In this document: positions 26,574-35,004 of the stretch, one piece after another
Numbering within the stretch: position 1 is the stretch's first letter
Layout: each line of letters starts with the position of its first letter
Assembly: GCA_001783335.1 (NCBI GenBank)
Contig: MFLU01000017.1
Coordinates: 1 to 42,863, forward strand
From: Candidatus Kaiserbacteria bacterium RIFCSPLOWO2_01_FULL_50_24
GTDB lineage: Bacteria; Patescibacteriota; Minisyncoccia; Phycocordibacterales; UBA2100
Length of the DNA stretch: 42,863 bases
Direction of reading: 5' to 3'
Made by a program: the position numbers and the translations under genes
Notes under the pieces: model-generated
Databases searched by the model: none
What the model was told of the DNA's origin: nothing
What the model saw: only the letters and a program-made list of their open reading frames with translations

Positions 26574-27749
26574 CTATGGCATCAACGACCGCACCACCCC
26601 GCGCACTGCCTCTTTCGTTTGCCGCCACACGTCTTGAAGCGAGTGTGGAGTCGTCGCCATGTCTTCCATGTACATGAGGCGGCATAGCCCGAAAGTTACC
26701 GACCATATGGCGTCTGCAAAGCCGCTCCGCGGAAGATTAGAGGGCATGCCGATAGAAGCCGGAAGTTTCAATACAGCTTTTGCGATACTTTCAACGCCGG
26801 GAAGGCCGCTGCCGCCACCCGTAATCACAATACCTGCCGGGAGCATGCGCTGGCGCCCGATTGATTTCAGATGCGCATTGATAATAGTGAAAATTATTTT
26901 AAGTTTCTCGTTGACTACTCGCTGTACTTTTTGAGGAGAAATATCGCTTCCAGTCACTGCCCCCTTTTTAATCTGCTCGGCTTCTGAAAGGGAGATTTGG
27001 AATGCGAGTGCTATTCTATGCGTCACGTCGGCTGAGCCGACGGGAAACACTTTCACTGATACCGGCATATCTTCGTTGAACACAATGGTTGAGATGGTTT
27101 CTGCGCCAATGTCTGCAAGCATAACCCCTGCGATTTTTTGGGCTTTCGAAAGCGTGACTCCGCTTGCCGCAAATGGAGATACTATTACATCGCCTTCTTC
27201 CACCTCTATACCGGCCGCTTCAACGGCGGAAATAATGTCTTCATACTGTTTTGAAGGCATTGAAACAATGAGTGTGTCCACCGCAAGTTTGGTACCTTGC
27301 AAGCCATGTGGTTTTCCAACGACTTTTATGCCATCTACACGATATTCAATCGGGAACATGTGAATGGACTTGCGGTTTATTAGTTTTTGTCCTGCACGCC
27401 TACGGCTCTCTTCCGCCACGCGCTCCACATCGTGTTTGGTGACAATGCCACCGGATGCGGTGAGCGTAACTTCCCCCGTTGTGTGCGTCTCGTCCACTCC
27501 CTCATCGCCAACGGCAACGCGAGCGGAACGTACAGAAACCCCGGCAGCTGATTGTGCTCGCGCAAACGCTTCGCGTATTGCTTTCGTAACTTCCGCGACT
27601 TCAATAACGTGCCCCCGGTGCATGCCTCTCGTGGTGGCGAGCCCAGTGCCCAAAATCTGCATTGGCACATCGGGTGTCGCCGGCGCCGCCGCGATTGCGG
27701 CCTTAACATGATACGTGCCTATGTCAAGTCCCGCATAAACGCGCTTCAT
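26574..27749 (-). CDS. ftsA: Cell division protein FtsA
   Basis: AGLDIGTYHVKAAIA, VGDEGVDETHTTGEV, MLADIGAETISTIVF, ITGGGSGLPG. Confidence 0.92.
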   Translation of the reverse strand: MKRVYAGLDIGTYHVKAAIAAAPATPDVPMQILGTGLATTRGMHRGHVIEVAEVTKAIREAFARAQSAAGVSVRSARVAVGDEGVDETHTTGEVTLTASGGIVTKHDVERVAEESRRRAGQKLINRKSIHMFPIEYRVDGIKVVGKPHGLQGTKLAVDTLIVSMPSKQYEDIISAVEAAGIEVEEGDVIVSPFAASGVTLSKAQKIAGVMLADIGAETISTIVFNEDMPVSVKVFPVGSADVTHRIALAFQISLSEAEQIKKGAVTGSDISPQKVQRVVNEKLKIIFTIINAHLKSIGRQRMLPAGIVITGGGSGLPGVESIAKAVLKLPASIGMPSNLPRSGFADAIWSVTFGLCRLMYMEDMATTPHSLQDVWRQTKEAVRGVVRSLMP

Positions 27750-27813
27750 TATTATATTGTATCGCTAACTTGCAAGGTTAAAAGCGACGAGGGTGGGGAG
27801 AGTGAAGCGCTCC

Positions 27814-27994
27814 GTCAAGGGCGACCTTTGCCTCGCCCCGAACGACATACGGTTCGATCGTTTGGGAGATATCACTACTGCGGCTACAACTCTACGCATG
27901 TACATATCGCGCGCGATGCATGCCCTGCACCAATGCTAGCTTTACTGATGCGAAGCATTTGGTGCGTGGGTTTTCTCGAGGCAAAAGTCGCCCT
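27814..27994. repeat. Long nested inverted-repeat element
   Basis: gggcgacctttgcctcg / cgaggcaaaagtcgccc outer arms (one mismatch); inner ctgcaccaatgct / agcatttggtgcg. Confidence 0.65.
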
Positions 27995-28045
27995 CTCCTC
28001 CGCTTTAGGTGATTAAATACAAATTCGTGTGCTGGACTGTGCTTT

Positions 28046-28441
28046 TCAGCGGTTGAATCGTCGCAAAATATTTTTTTCGAGTGTGTCCATCGCGGCGCCA
28101 TGCCGCATGCCCTTGAGGTGAAGCAGACCGTGAACATACAGGTGGGCAATACGTGCTACGGGAGAGACGCCGAGTACGCGAGCTTCGCGTTCCGCTTTTC
28201 GAATATTCAAAACGATTTCCCCCTCATCTTTCGCGAGCGAGAACGACAATACATTGGGCACATAATTTTTCTTTCTGTATGTATTATTAAGGCGCTTGGC
28301 TCGCGCGTCTCCAACGAGTGCGATGGAAAGCGTGTAGTGTTTCGAGAGAAGTGCACTCGCAATGCGCTCTAGTGGCACCCTACGCAAAAACACACGATGT
28401 GTGTTTTTGCGTAGGGTACACGCGATGTCAATAGTGAACAC
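28046..28441 (-). CDS. ybeY: Endoribonuclease YbeY
   Basis: HLYVHGLLHLKGMRH zinc motif; NNTYRKKNYVPNVLSFSL; probable GTG start 8 bp after the S21 stop. The longer ORF to 28543 would overlap rpsU. Confidence 0.88.
   Translation of the reverse strand: MFTIDIACTLRKNTHRVFLRRVPLERIASALLSKHYTLSIALVGDARAKRLNNTYRKKNYVPNVLSFSLAKDEGEIVLNIRKAEREARVLGVSPVARIAHLYVHGLLHLKGMRHGAAMDTLEKNILRRFNR
28378..28416. repeat. Palindrome CCCTACGCAAAAACACAC-gat-GTGTGTTTTTGCGTAGGG inside the ybeY CDS
   Basis: Exact 18-bp arms, 3-nt loop. Confidence 0.92.
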
Positions 28442-28448
28442 AGACAAA

Positions 28449-28757
28449 CTAATGGGCAATAGGAGTACTTTCTCCGAATGTTGCGCGACGCGGACCGGAA
28501 GATTGCTCCCTATGCGAAGAGGTGCGCGGCGTCGGTTCCGCAATTTTTCCCTCTTTTATAAGCCGCTGATACTCCTTACGCCGTTTTAGCATTTTGAGCG
28601 TGCGTTTTTTCTTGACTGTTTTAGATGCGATGCGGGTGAAATAGCGGCCACGACGCACGGTCTTAATAACCCCCGCGCCCTGCACGCGGCGACTGAATTT
28701 GCGAATTGTCGAGAGTACCGTCTCATTCCCTAATTTAACGATTTCTGCTTGAACCAT
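28449..28757 (-). CDS. rpsU: 30S ribosomal protein S21
   Basis: MVQAEIVKLGNETVLSTIRKFSRRVQGAGVIKTVRRGRYFT...KRRKEYQRLIKEGKI. Confidence 0.75.
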   Translation of the reverse strand: MVQAEIVKLGNETVLSTIRKFSRRVQGAGVIKTVRRGRYFTRIASKTVKKKRTLKMLKRRKEYQRLIKEGKIAEPTPRTSSHREQSSGPRRATFGESTPIAH

Positions 28758-28855
28758 ATGTAGGGAAGAGCTTATCACGCGAACGCACAAAAAACAATGT
28801 CTGCAGGGAGATGTGACGAAGGTCGTATCTCCGTCATAATTTTATAATTGAAAAT

Positions 28856-30052
28856 TTATACAGCGATTGGTTTCCAATTCTGTACGCGCCGGCGCTTGAG
28901 GTAGCCGACAAGCTCATTGACCGGCACCGTATCTTGCGCGTTGGTTGCGACTTCGCGCACCATGATGTTCCCTTCCGTCGCCTCCTTATGTCCCATAATA
29001 AGCATGTACGGAACCCCGAATGTGCGTGCCGCCTCCATTTGTTCTCCGAGTCGCTCGTAAAGCAGAGACTGATGCACAGGAATGTCTGCTTCGCGTAGGA
29101 GCTCCAACACATCGAATACTTTCCGTCTGGCCTCGCGACCAAGGTGTAAAAAATAGATAGCGGGAACATCGCTGACCACTCTATCCAATCTCGTGCGACC
29201 ACGCGTCTCACACTCAATGGAAACGCGCACCGCAGAGCTTGGCACGCCAGAGACCCACGAAATAAGCGGGTCATACCTGCCGCCGTAGGCAAACGGAAGG
29301 CGCGCGCCGGTCTCCGTGTCGGTGGTTGCCACTTCAAAGAGTGTGTGCGACCAACAATCGCGGCTACCGAGGATCTGCGCGTGTAATTCATACGGCAAGC
29401 GCAACACCTCCAGATATTCCAACAACTCCCAAAAGCGCTTCCGTTCTTCCTCTGTAAGATATTCCATTGATTGCGGCGCGCGCGACACTATCGGATGTCC
29501 GCGGTCTATCAATTGCACGAGCGTGCCGAACGGGTCTGTGGCCGCTCGTCCGCGTAAGGTTGGCGATATGCTCTCTAAATGTTTGCGCAGAAATCCCCCT
29601 ATGTCCCGCATGTACCGGCCAGACGAGTCGGCCGAACCGATACTATTCAAGGCAATGGCGCGCTTTTCCACACCCGCATGTTGCGCTATGCGATCCGTAA
29701 GGAGAATGAGGAGAACTTCCGCAACTGGGCTCGGAACGCCGACAACATGAAGGTCAAGCGATGTGCCAGGTGTTCCCGAGCGTTCTTTTGTTGAGCCGAT
29801 ACGCCATAGGAGCGCGGTTGGCTGTTTCTTGACACAAGCAGCACACTTACGCGCAACCGCGACAAGTGAGCGCTCGTCACGACGCACGAACGCAAGCGGT
29901 TCGCGCGCTTGTACCACTCGCCTGAAAGATGGGGCGTCCTTCCACGCATCTTCAAACGGTTTGAAACCGTAGTATTCCGCAAGTTTGATAGCGGGTTTTA
30001 AGAATGCTCGCGTGTGCGCGTGACGAGTGTCTTTGAGACGCAACATAGCCAA
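28856..30052 (-). CDS. Histidyl-tRNA synthetase-like paralogue, probably catalytically divergent
   Basis: HisRS-like ALNSIGSADSSGRY..., FAYGGRYDPLI, C-terminal anticodon-binding-like domain; signature motifs altered. Confidence 0.7.
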   Translation of the reverse strand: MAMLRLKDTRHAHTRAFLKPAIKLAEYYGFKPFEDAWKDAPSFRRVVQAREPLAFVRRDERSLVAVARKCAACVKKQPTALLWRIGSTKERSGTPGTSLDLHVVGVPSPVAEVLLILLTDRIAQHAGVEKRAIALNSIGSADSSGRYMRDIGGFLRKHLESISPTLRGRAATDPFGTLVQLIDRGHPIVSRAPQSMEYLTEEERKRFWELLEYLEVLRLPYELHAQILGSRDCWSHTLFEVATTDTETGARLPFAYGGRYDPLISWVSGVPSSAVRVSIECETRGRTRLDRVVSDVPAIYFLHLGREARRKVFDVLELLREADIPVHQSLLYERLGEQMEAARTFGVPYMLIMGHKEATEGNIMVREVATNAQDTVPVNELVGYLKRRRVQNWKPIAV

Positions 30053-30084
30053 AAATGCAAAATGTAAAAGTAAAAATTAAAAAT

Positions 30085-30192
30085 GACCCCAAACCAAAAA
30101 TCTCACGGCTTGTTCTCCAAAAGTCCCTCGGCTATGTTTGTTAGTAGGATTCATGATTGTTTGTTGTGGTGTGTTGATTTTGGTACGGGGCA
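30085..30192. repeat. Miniature inverted-repeat element (CCCCGYACCAAAA family), copy 3
   Basis: gaccccaaaccaaaaatctcac ... gattttggtacggggca. Confidence 0.7.
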
Positions 30193-30212
30193 GGCAATTC
30201 AAAATTTAAAAA

Positions 30213-30839
30213 TTATAGTTTCTCGCCATACCGAAAGGTGCCTGGCAGGACGCTGATCATATTGAGAGGATAGAGGCGCACGAGCGCGCGTCCCACTATT
30301 AGATCGCGTGGTAACACTCCCCATATGCGCGAATCGGAAGACATGCGACGGTTATCGCCGAGTACAAAATATTCGTCTGCACCCAGGGTTACCCCCATGT
30401 TGCTTTTGCCACCAAGATTTTCCGGTGCAAGATAGGGCTCTTCAACAAGGAATCCCTCCGGATGTTCCTCGTCTACAATGGTTACTAAATTATCGCTCAA
30501 CATAACGGTTTCTCCGGGAAGGCCGATGATGCGCTTGATAAGAGCTTTTCCGTGTTCCTGCGGCGCGTCGAAGATGATGACATCGCCGCGCTCTGGCTCT
30601 CCAAGAGAATAAGAGACACGGTCAACGATGAGGTAGTGCCAGTTATCAAACGTCGGCTCCATGGATGCGCCAGATACAACGTAGGGTGCTGCAATGAAAA
30701 ATCGAATGAAAAGCGCGAGACCGAGTGCCACAATAACGTACACGACAAAACTTCGTTCGGCGTGTAGAGGTAGGGCGGTGTCTTGAGTAGTGAGAGGAGG
30801 AGAGTTAACTTCTTCTTGAGAGTTGAGAGAATTCTCCAT
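30213..30839 (-). CDS. lepB: Signal peptidase I
   Basis: SGASMEPTF (Ser), KALIKRIIGLPGE (Lys), VLGDNRRMSSDSR. Confidence 0.94.
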   Translation of the reverse strand: MENSLNSQEEVNSPPLTTQDTALPLHAERSFVVYVIVALGLALFIRFFIAAPYVVSGASMEPTFDNWHYLIVDRVSYSLGEPERGDVIIFDAPQEHGKALIKRIIGLPGETVMLSDNLVTIVDEEHPEGFLVEEPYLAPENLGGKSNMGVTLGADEYFVLGDNRRMSSDSRIWGVLPRDLIVGRALVRLYPLNMISVLPGTFRYGEKL

Positions 30840-30899
30840 GCACGCATTGTAGCGCATACAATGCGTTGACACCAAACACTTCACATGTCCCATGCAGGA

Positions 30900-31090
30900 A
30901 AAATCCAAATTACAAATCCCAAATTCCAAACAATATCAAAACTTCAAATTCTAATATACCAAACGTGTTTTGTTTTGTATTTTGTGCTTTGGTCATTGTG
31001 ATTTGTTTGTGATTTGGTGCTTGGTGCTTTGGATTTTAATGCTCATTTGGTGCTTAGAATTTTAGCGTTCTTTTGGTGCTTGTGATTTGA
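30900..31090. repeat. AT-rich imperfect palindromic repeat, copy 3
   Basis: ccaaattacaaatcccaaattccaaacaatatcaaaac ... gtgatttggtgcttgg. Confidence 0.75.
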
Positions 31091-31114
31091 TGCTTATGTA
31101 GATAGGATATATGC

Positions 31115-31690
31115 ATGTGGGTAATCGTCGGTCTCGGCAATCCTGATGCAAAATACGAGGGCACACGGCACAACACCGGGCGTGATGCCGTGCGTTTTTT
31201 TGGCTCAAAGACTGGATTTACCGACTGGCGTAAAAATACCAAGGCAGTGGCGCTCGTGGCCGGAGACAAGAAAGTCACGCTCCTTCTACCCGATACATAT
31301 ATGAATAAGTCGGGCAACGCCGTTGCCAAATTTGTGAAAAGTGTCAAAGCCGCAGAACGGCTCGTAGTGGTGCATGACGACCTTGACCTCCCGCTCGGCA
31401 CAATAAAGATATCTTTTGGCCGTGGCAGTGGCGGGCACAAGGGAGCGGAATCAATCATGCGTGCAGTCAAGACGAAGAAATTTGTGCGCGTGCGCGTCGG
31501 CGTTTCTCCGGCGAATGCTTCCGGGAAAATTAAAAAACCGCAGGGAGAAGAAAGAGTGGACACATTCATCCTCTCCAAATTCAAACCAACAGAACAGGAG
31601 CAACTAAAAAAAGTTTTTACGCGTACCGCGGATGCACTTGACACACTCGTGAAAGACGGGCGCGAGAAGGCGATGAATGTTTTTAATTAG
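31115..31690 (+). CDS. pth: Peptidyl-tRNA hydrolase
   Basis: MWVIVGLGNPDAKYEGTRHNTGRDAV, PDTYMNKSGNAV, HDDLDLPLG. Confidence 0.94.
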   Translation: MWVIVGLGNPDAKYEGTRHNTGRDAVRFFGSKTGFTDWRKNTKAVALVAGDKKVTLLLPDTYMNKSGNAVAKFVKSVKAAERLVVVHDDLDLPLGTIKISFGRGSGGHKGAESIMRAVKTKKFVRVRVGVSPANASGKIKKPQGEERVDTFILSKFKPTEQEQLKKVFTRTADALDTLVKDGREKAMNVFN

Positions 31691-31759
31691 CTGTGAGCTG
31701 CAAGGAAACGCCGAGTAGATAGCTGTGAGTTGCAAAGAAATCCTTGCACCTCGCACTTT

Positions 31760-31784
31760 CACGGCAAGGCGAGGCCTTGCCGTG
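31760..31784. repeat. Palindromic element CACGGCAAGGC-GAG-GCCTTGCCGTG, intergenic copy
   Basis: Matches the element inside nifS (5018-5038) and 34864-34892. Confidence 0.85.
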
Positions 31785-31918
31785 ACTCAATTTTGATCTA
31801 TTGCGGAACTTACTTTTCTTTTTTCAAGACACGTGGTAGGGTGGCGGTAGTAAAATTATGGGAGGAATATACGAAGGAATCCCTCGTCCAGAGGGTGGTA
31901 AGAAGTGGTAACGGCAAA

Positions 31919-31953
31919 CGGCGCCCTCCAGAGGAGGGCGCCGTAATCTTTTT
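31919..31953 (+). terminator. Rho-independent terminator
   Basis: CGGCGCCCTCC aga GGAGGGCGCCG taatc TTTTT. Confidence 0.8.
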
Positions 31954-31979
31954 GCTCCCCACTGACAACTCTCCACTGA

Positions 31980-33104
31980 CTAGTTTACAGGTTTCAGCGT
32001 CATGCGCCTCTCCTTTGCCTCGAAGAAAGTAATCGTGAACGGATACACCTTACCGAGCTCAAGCTTGGCGCGCAGTTCCTCTTCATTTGCAAATTCAGAC
32101 ACATGCACCAACCCTGCCACGCCTTCTTCCACCGAGGCAAGCGCGCCATATTTATTGTACTTAATAACCACCGCATTTACCTGCTGGTCCTTTATGTACT
32201 TTCCAGCCGCCACCTTCCACGGATCGTCGGCGAGCGCTTTTATGGAAAGCGATACTTTATCGTCCTTTATGTCTATAACTTTCACCTTTACCGAGTCGCC
32301 TACTTTGTAGCGGGTCTTGGGATTTTCAACGAGCGCCCAATCCATTTCAGAAATGTGCACCAGCCCTTCAAGACCATCTTCCAGCTTTACGAATACGCCA
32401 AACTCCGTGGTGCCAGTCACCACGCCCCCAACCACATCGCCCACGCGATACTTTTCCACGAGAGACGCGCGCTCGGAAGTGCCGGCGCCTTTTTCTGAAA
32501 AGATGAGTTTCTGCTCTTTCGGATTAGCCGTGATAATCATTACTTCCAATTTTTCTCCGACAAGTTTCTTCAGTTCAGCGAAAATTTTATCTTTGTCTCC
32601 ATCGGGAACGCGCGGATAGTGAACAGGAGAAAGTTGGGATGCGGGAAGAAATCCTATCAAACCATTCCAGTGGATAATAAGGCCGCCCTTGTTCGCTTCC
32701 GCAACGGGCAATGCGAGAGTCGTCTTTTGAGTCATTGCCGTTTCCGCTTCATTCCAAATGAGCGCGGCGCGCGCCTCGCGGAGCGATAGCTCTATGTAGC
32801 CATCCTCGTTCTCGGCGGAGACTACCTTTGCGGCGACGATGTCGCCGATGTGCACGTTCTTCAGAGTCTCGCGCGCCGAAAGGTATTCGCGCCCATAAAT
32901 AATGCCTGTGCCAAACGGATGAATATCTATAAAAACGCGTGCGCGACCAATCGCGACCACGGGCCCCTCCACCACATCATCTACCGCCGGCTTTTTCACT
33001 GCGGTGCGCAAAAGCTCCGCCATCGGACCAGCGGGAACATTTTCATGCTCGTCCTCCCTCACATCTTCAGCGGGTACATTCTTTTCCTCTGTATCAACAG
33101 TCAT
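31980..33104 (-). CDS. rpsA: 30S ribosomal protein S1 (multiple S1 domains)
   Basis: VGDVVGGVVTGTTEFGVFVKLEDGLEGLVHISEMDW and further S1 repeats. Confidence 0.88.
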   Translation of the reverse strand: MTVDTEEKNVPAEDVREDEHENVPAGPMAELLRTAVKKPAVDDVVEGPVVAIGRARVFIDIHPFGTGIIYGREYLSARETLKNVHIGDIVAAKVVSAENEDGYIELSLREARAALIWNEAETAMTQKTTLALPVAEANKGGLIIHWNGLIGFLPASQLSPVHYPRVPDGDKDKIFAELKKLVGEKLEVMIITANPKEQKLIFSEKGAGTSERASLVEKYRVGDVVGGVVTGTTEFGVFVKLEDGLEGLVHISEMDWALVENPKTRYKVGDSVKVKVIDIKDDKVSLSIKALADDPWKVAAGKYIKDQQVNAVVIKYNKYGALASVEEGVAGLVHVSEFANEEELRAKLELGKVYPFTITFFEAKERRMTLKPVN

Positions 33105-33239
33105 GGGTTTATAGAGTGCGCGGCTTCTCCCTTTCATGCAACCGTCCCTTTGAGGAAAGAGGAGGATTAGTCCGCACACTGCACTATTAAGTTGTGGTGA
33201 GAGCATACACAACGAAAAGTCAAAAGTCAAATTTAAAAA

Positions 33240-33267
33240 TCCTAGAGGCGTCGCCTCTAGGATTTTA
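33240..33267. terminator. Hairpin terminator TCCTAGAGGCGTCGCCTCTAGGATTTT
   Basis: Inverted repeat with flanking A/T runs. Confidence 0.6.
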
Positions 33268-33288
33268 TCAGATTTTTAAAAGTAAAGA

Positions 33289-33311
33289 GCCCCGCGCGAA
33301 ACGCGCGGGGC
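33289..33311 (-). terminator. Hairpin terminator GCCCCGCGCG/CGCGCGGGGC
   Basis: Directly downstream of the minus-strand ORF at 33324. Confidence 0.6.
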
Positions 33312-33323
33312 ATATCAAGAGAA

Positions 33324-33662
33324 TTATCTATCACACGAAGACAACTTCCAGAAGGAGCTACATATTTCCAAAATTAATTTACCGTTTTCAATCCGGTACT
33401 CCTGCCAGGCTTCAACGTACGCCCATGACTCCCCAGCTCCTTCGAAGGTGAGGCGCACCGTATTTTCGTTCGGGTAGGTTATATTCACCGTCTGTTCTTT
33501 GGTGAATGTGCCAGTGGTCGTGAAATATGTGAGGGTAAGTGTGCCACCAGTGGTGACACCCTCGGCATCTCGCACCATCACAAACAACCCCTCAACCGCA
33601 TTATCCTTGAACTTGTAGCACCCCGGACCTAAAGAATAGCATATATCCTTGAGCTCTGGCAA
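33324..33662 (-). CDS. Small hypothetical protein
   Basis: 112 aa; TTG start; terminator immediately downstream. Confidence 0.45.
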   Translation of the reverse strand: MPELKDICYSLGPGCYKFKDNAVEGLFVMVRDAEGVTTGGTLTLTYFTTTGTFTKEQTVNITYPNENTVRLTFEGAGESWAYVEAWQEYRIENGKLILEICSSFWKLSSCDR

Positions 33663-33692
33663 GATTATGAACGCGGGTGGTTTTGTCTCTCG

Positions 33693-33779
33693 ATGTTCGG
33701 TTTACGAAACCAAACATATCATAATATGTAGATGATGGTTGTGTTGTCATCCAAATGTTTGGTTTCGTAAACCGAACAT
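33693..33779. repeat. 25-bp perfect inverted repeat between divergent genes
   Basis: ATGTTCGGTTTACGAAACCAAACAT at 33693-33717 and its exact reverse complement at 33755-33779. Confidence 0.92.
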
Positions 33780-33816
33780 TGATGACAAGGGGGGCAGAAA
33801 ATGTATACTATGTAGA

Positions 33817-34437
33817 ATGATTCTCACGTATCATGGAGGAGCGTGCATTCGGGCGCAGGCTGGAGACACAACGCTTGTGTTAGGACCGGTATCTAAAAAA
33901 TCCTCGGACTACAAGCCGACCAACTTCGGCGCGGATGTCGCTTGCGTTCCCCTTAACCATCCGGACATGAACGGCGTAGAGGAGGCGGCGCGCGGCGAAA
34001 AAATACCGTTTCTTATTTTCGGCCCTGGTGAGTATGAGGTACGGGGTATGACCATTGCGGGGTTCGGTTCTGTTTCAAAGTGGGACGGGGATGGGCGTAT
34101 CAACACTATATATACCGTTTCTTTTGACGGACTGTCTATTCTTTATCTTGGCGCACAAGGCACTGCCGAATTGCCCAAAGACGTGCTTGAGATGGACGAG
34201 CCGGATGTTCTTATTATTCCGGTTGGAGGAAAGGGAACTCTGACACCCGCCGAAGCGCACAAGGTGTCGGTAAACTTGGAGGCAAAAATAGTTATTCCGA
34301 TTTTATATGATGAAAAAACGCTGAAGCAGTTTCTCAAAGAAGCCGGCTCTGAAACGATTAAGCCGGTGGAGAGACTGACAATTAAACTGAAGGATGTTGC
34401 GGGAAAAGAGAACGAAGTAGTTGTACTGGGGGTATAA
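33817..34437 (+). CDS. Metallo-beta-lactamase-fold (UlaG-like) protein with degenerate metal site
   Basis: MILTYHGGACIRAQ, GPGEYEVRGMTIAG, YLGAQGTAELP, VLIIPVGGKGTL; ATG 7 nt after TATACT. Confidence 0.75.
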   Translation: MILTYHGGACIRAQAGDTTLVLGPVSKKSSDYKPTNFGADVACVPLNHPDMNGVEEAARGEKIPFLIFGPGEYEVRGMTIAGFGSVSKWDGDGRINTIYTVSFDGLSILYLGAQGTAELPKDVLEMDEPDVLIIPVGGKGTLTPAEAHKVSVNLEAKIVIPILYDEKTLKQFLKEAGSETIKPVERLTIKLKDVAGKENEVVVLGV

Positions 34438-34445
34438 TTGAGTAC

Positions 34446-34805
34446 ATGACGACAGAGGAACTCGGACAGAAAAAGCCTCTCGTGGGACGTTCTACGGACG
34501 AGAAAACCGCCGTAGCTGGCGGAATTGCAGCTGCGATAGTCATCATTCTTTTTGTCGGATGGGCTCTCTTTTTCTTTAAGAAGGTACAGCGTGGTGCTAT
34601 AACACCAACATTTGATAATGCCGCGCAAGGTCAATTTAATTTTGATTCTGTGCGGAAGGCGCAAGATGAGCTTAGTAAAACGTACCGAACAGTAACTGAT
34701 GAATTCCGCACAGTGCGAGAAGGGGTGGGCGGCACATTTGAGATGCAGATGCAAGAAACCGTGCCACAAGGGGGTGTTGAAGATGTTTTTGATACCGTAG
34801 AGTGA
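34446..34805 (+). CDS. Small single-TM protein
   Basis: 119 aa; TATAAT (34434-34439) overlaps the preceding stop codon, 6 nt before the ATG. Confidence 0.6.
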   Translation: MTTEELGQKKPLVGRSTDEKTAVAGGIAAAIVIILFVGWALFFFKKVQRGAITPTFDNAAQGQFNFDSVRKAQDELSKTYRTVTDEFRTVREGVGGTFEMQMQETVPQGGVEDVFDTVE

Positions 34806-34863
34806 TGCCCCGGAGCCCATTGCTCGCATCGCACGATAAAAAGTATATTCCACTGCGGCAAAG

Positions 34864-34892
34864 CCTACGGCAAGGCGAGGCCTTGCCGTAGG
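34864..34892. repeat. Palindromic element CCTACGGCAAGGC-GAG-GCCTTGCCGTAGG in a nested hairpin
   Basis: Exact 13-bp arms; an outer CTGCGGCAA/TTGCCGCAG arm pair surrounds it. Confidence 0.85.
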
Positions 34893-35004
34893 CCGGGCCT
34901 TGCCGCAGTTGGTAACAGGTCTATTTCCCCGCTCGAGAAAACACAACTACAACGTGTAAAAGTCAAGCTTGTATCACACGTGAGGGTGGTATGATGTCAA
35001 CAAT

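Noticed and set aside
26455-26706. 83-aa minus-strand ORF overlapping ftsA
   Set aside because: Out-of-frame overlap with ftsA and no recognisable product.
28046-28543. YbeY starting at 28543
   Set aside because: That start would overlap rpsU by about 95 nt; a GTG at 28441 just after the rpsU stop fits better.
34143-34946. 267-aa minus-strand ORF opposite the MBL-like and small TM genes
   Set aside because: Spans two well-supported plus-strand genes and an intergenic repeat; composition looks like antisense noise.
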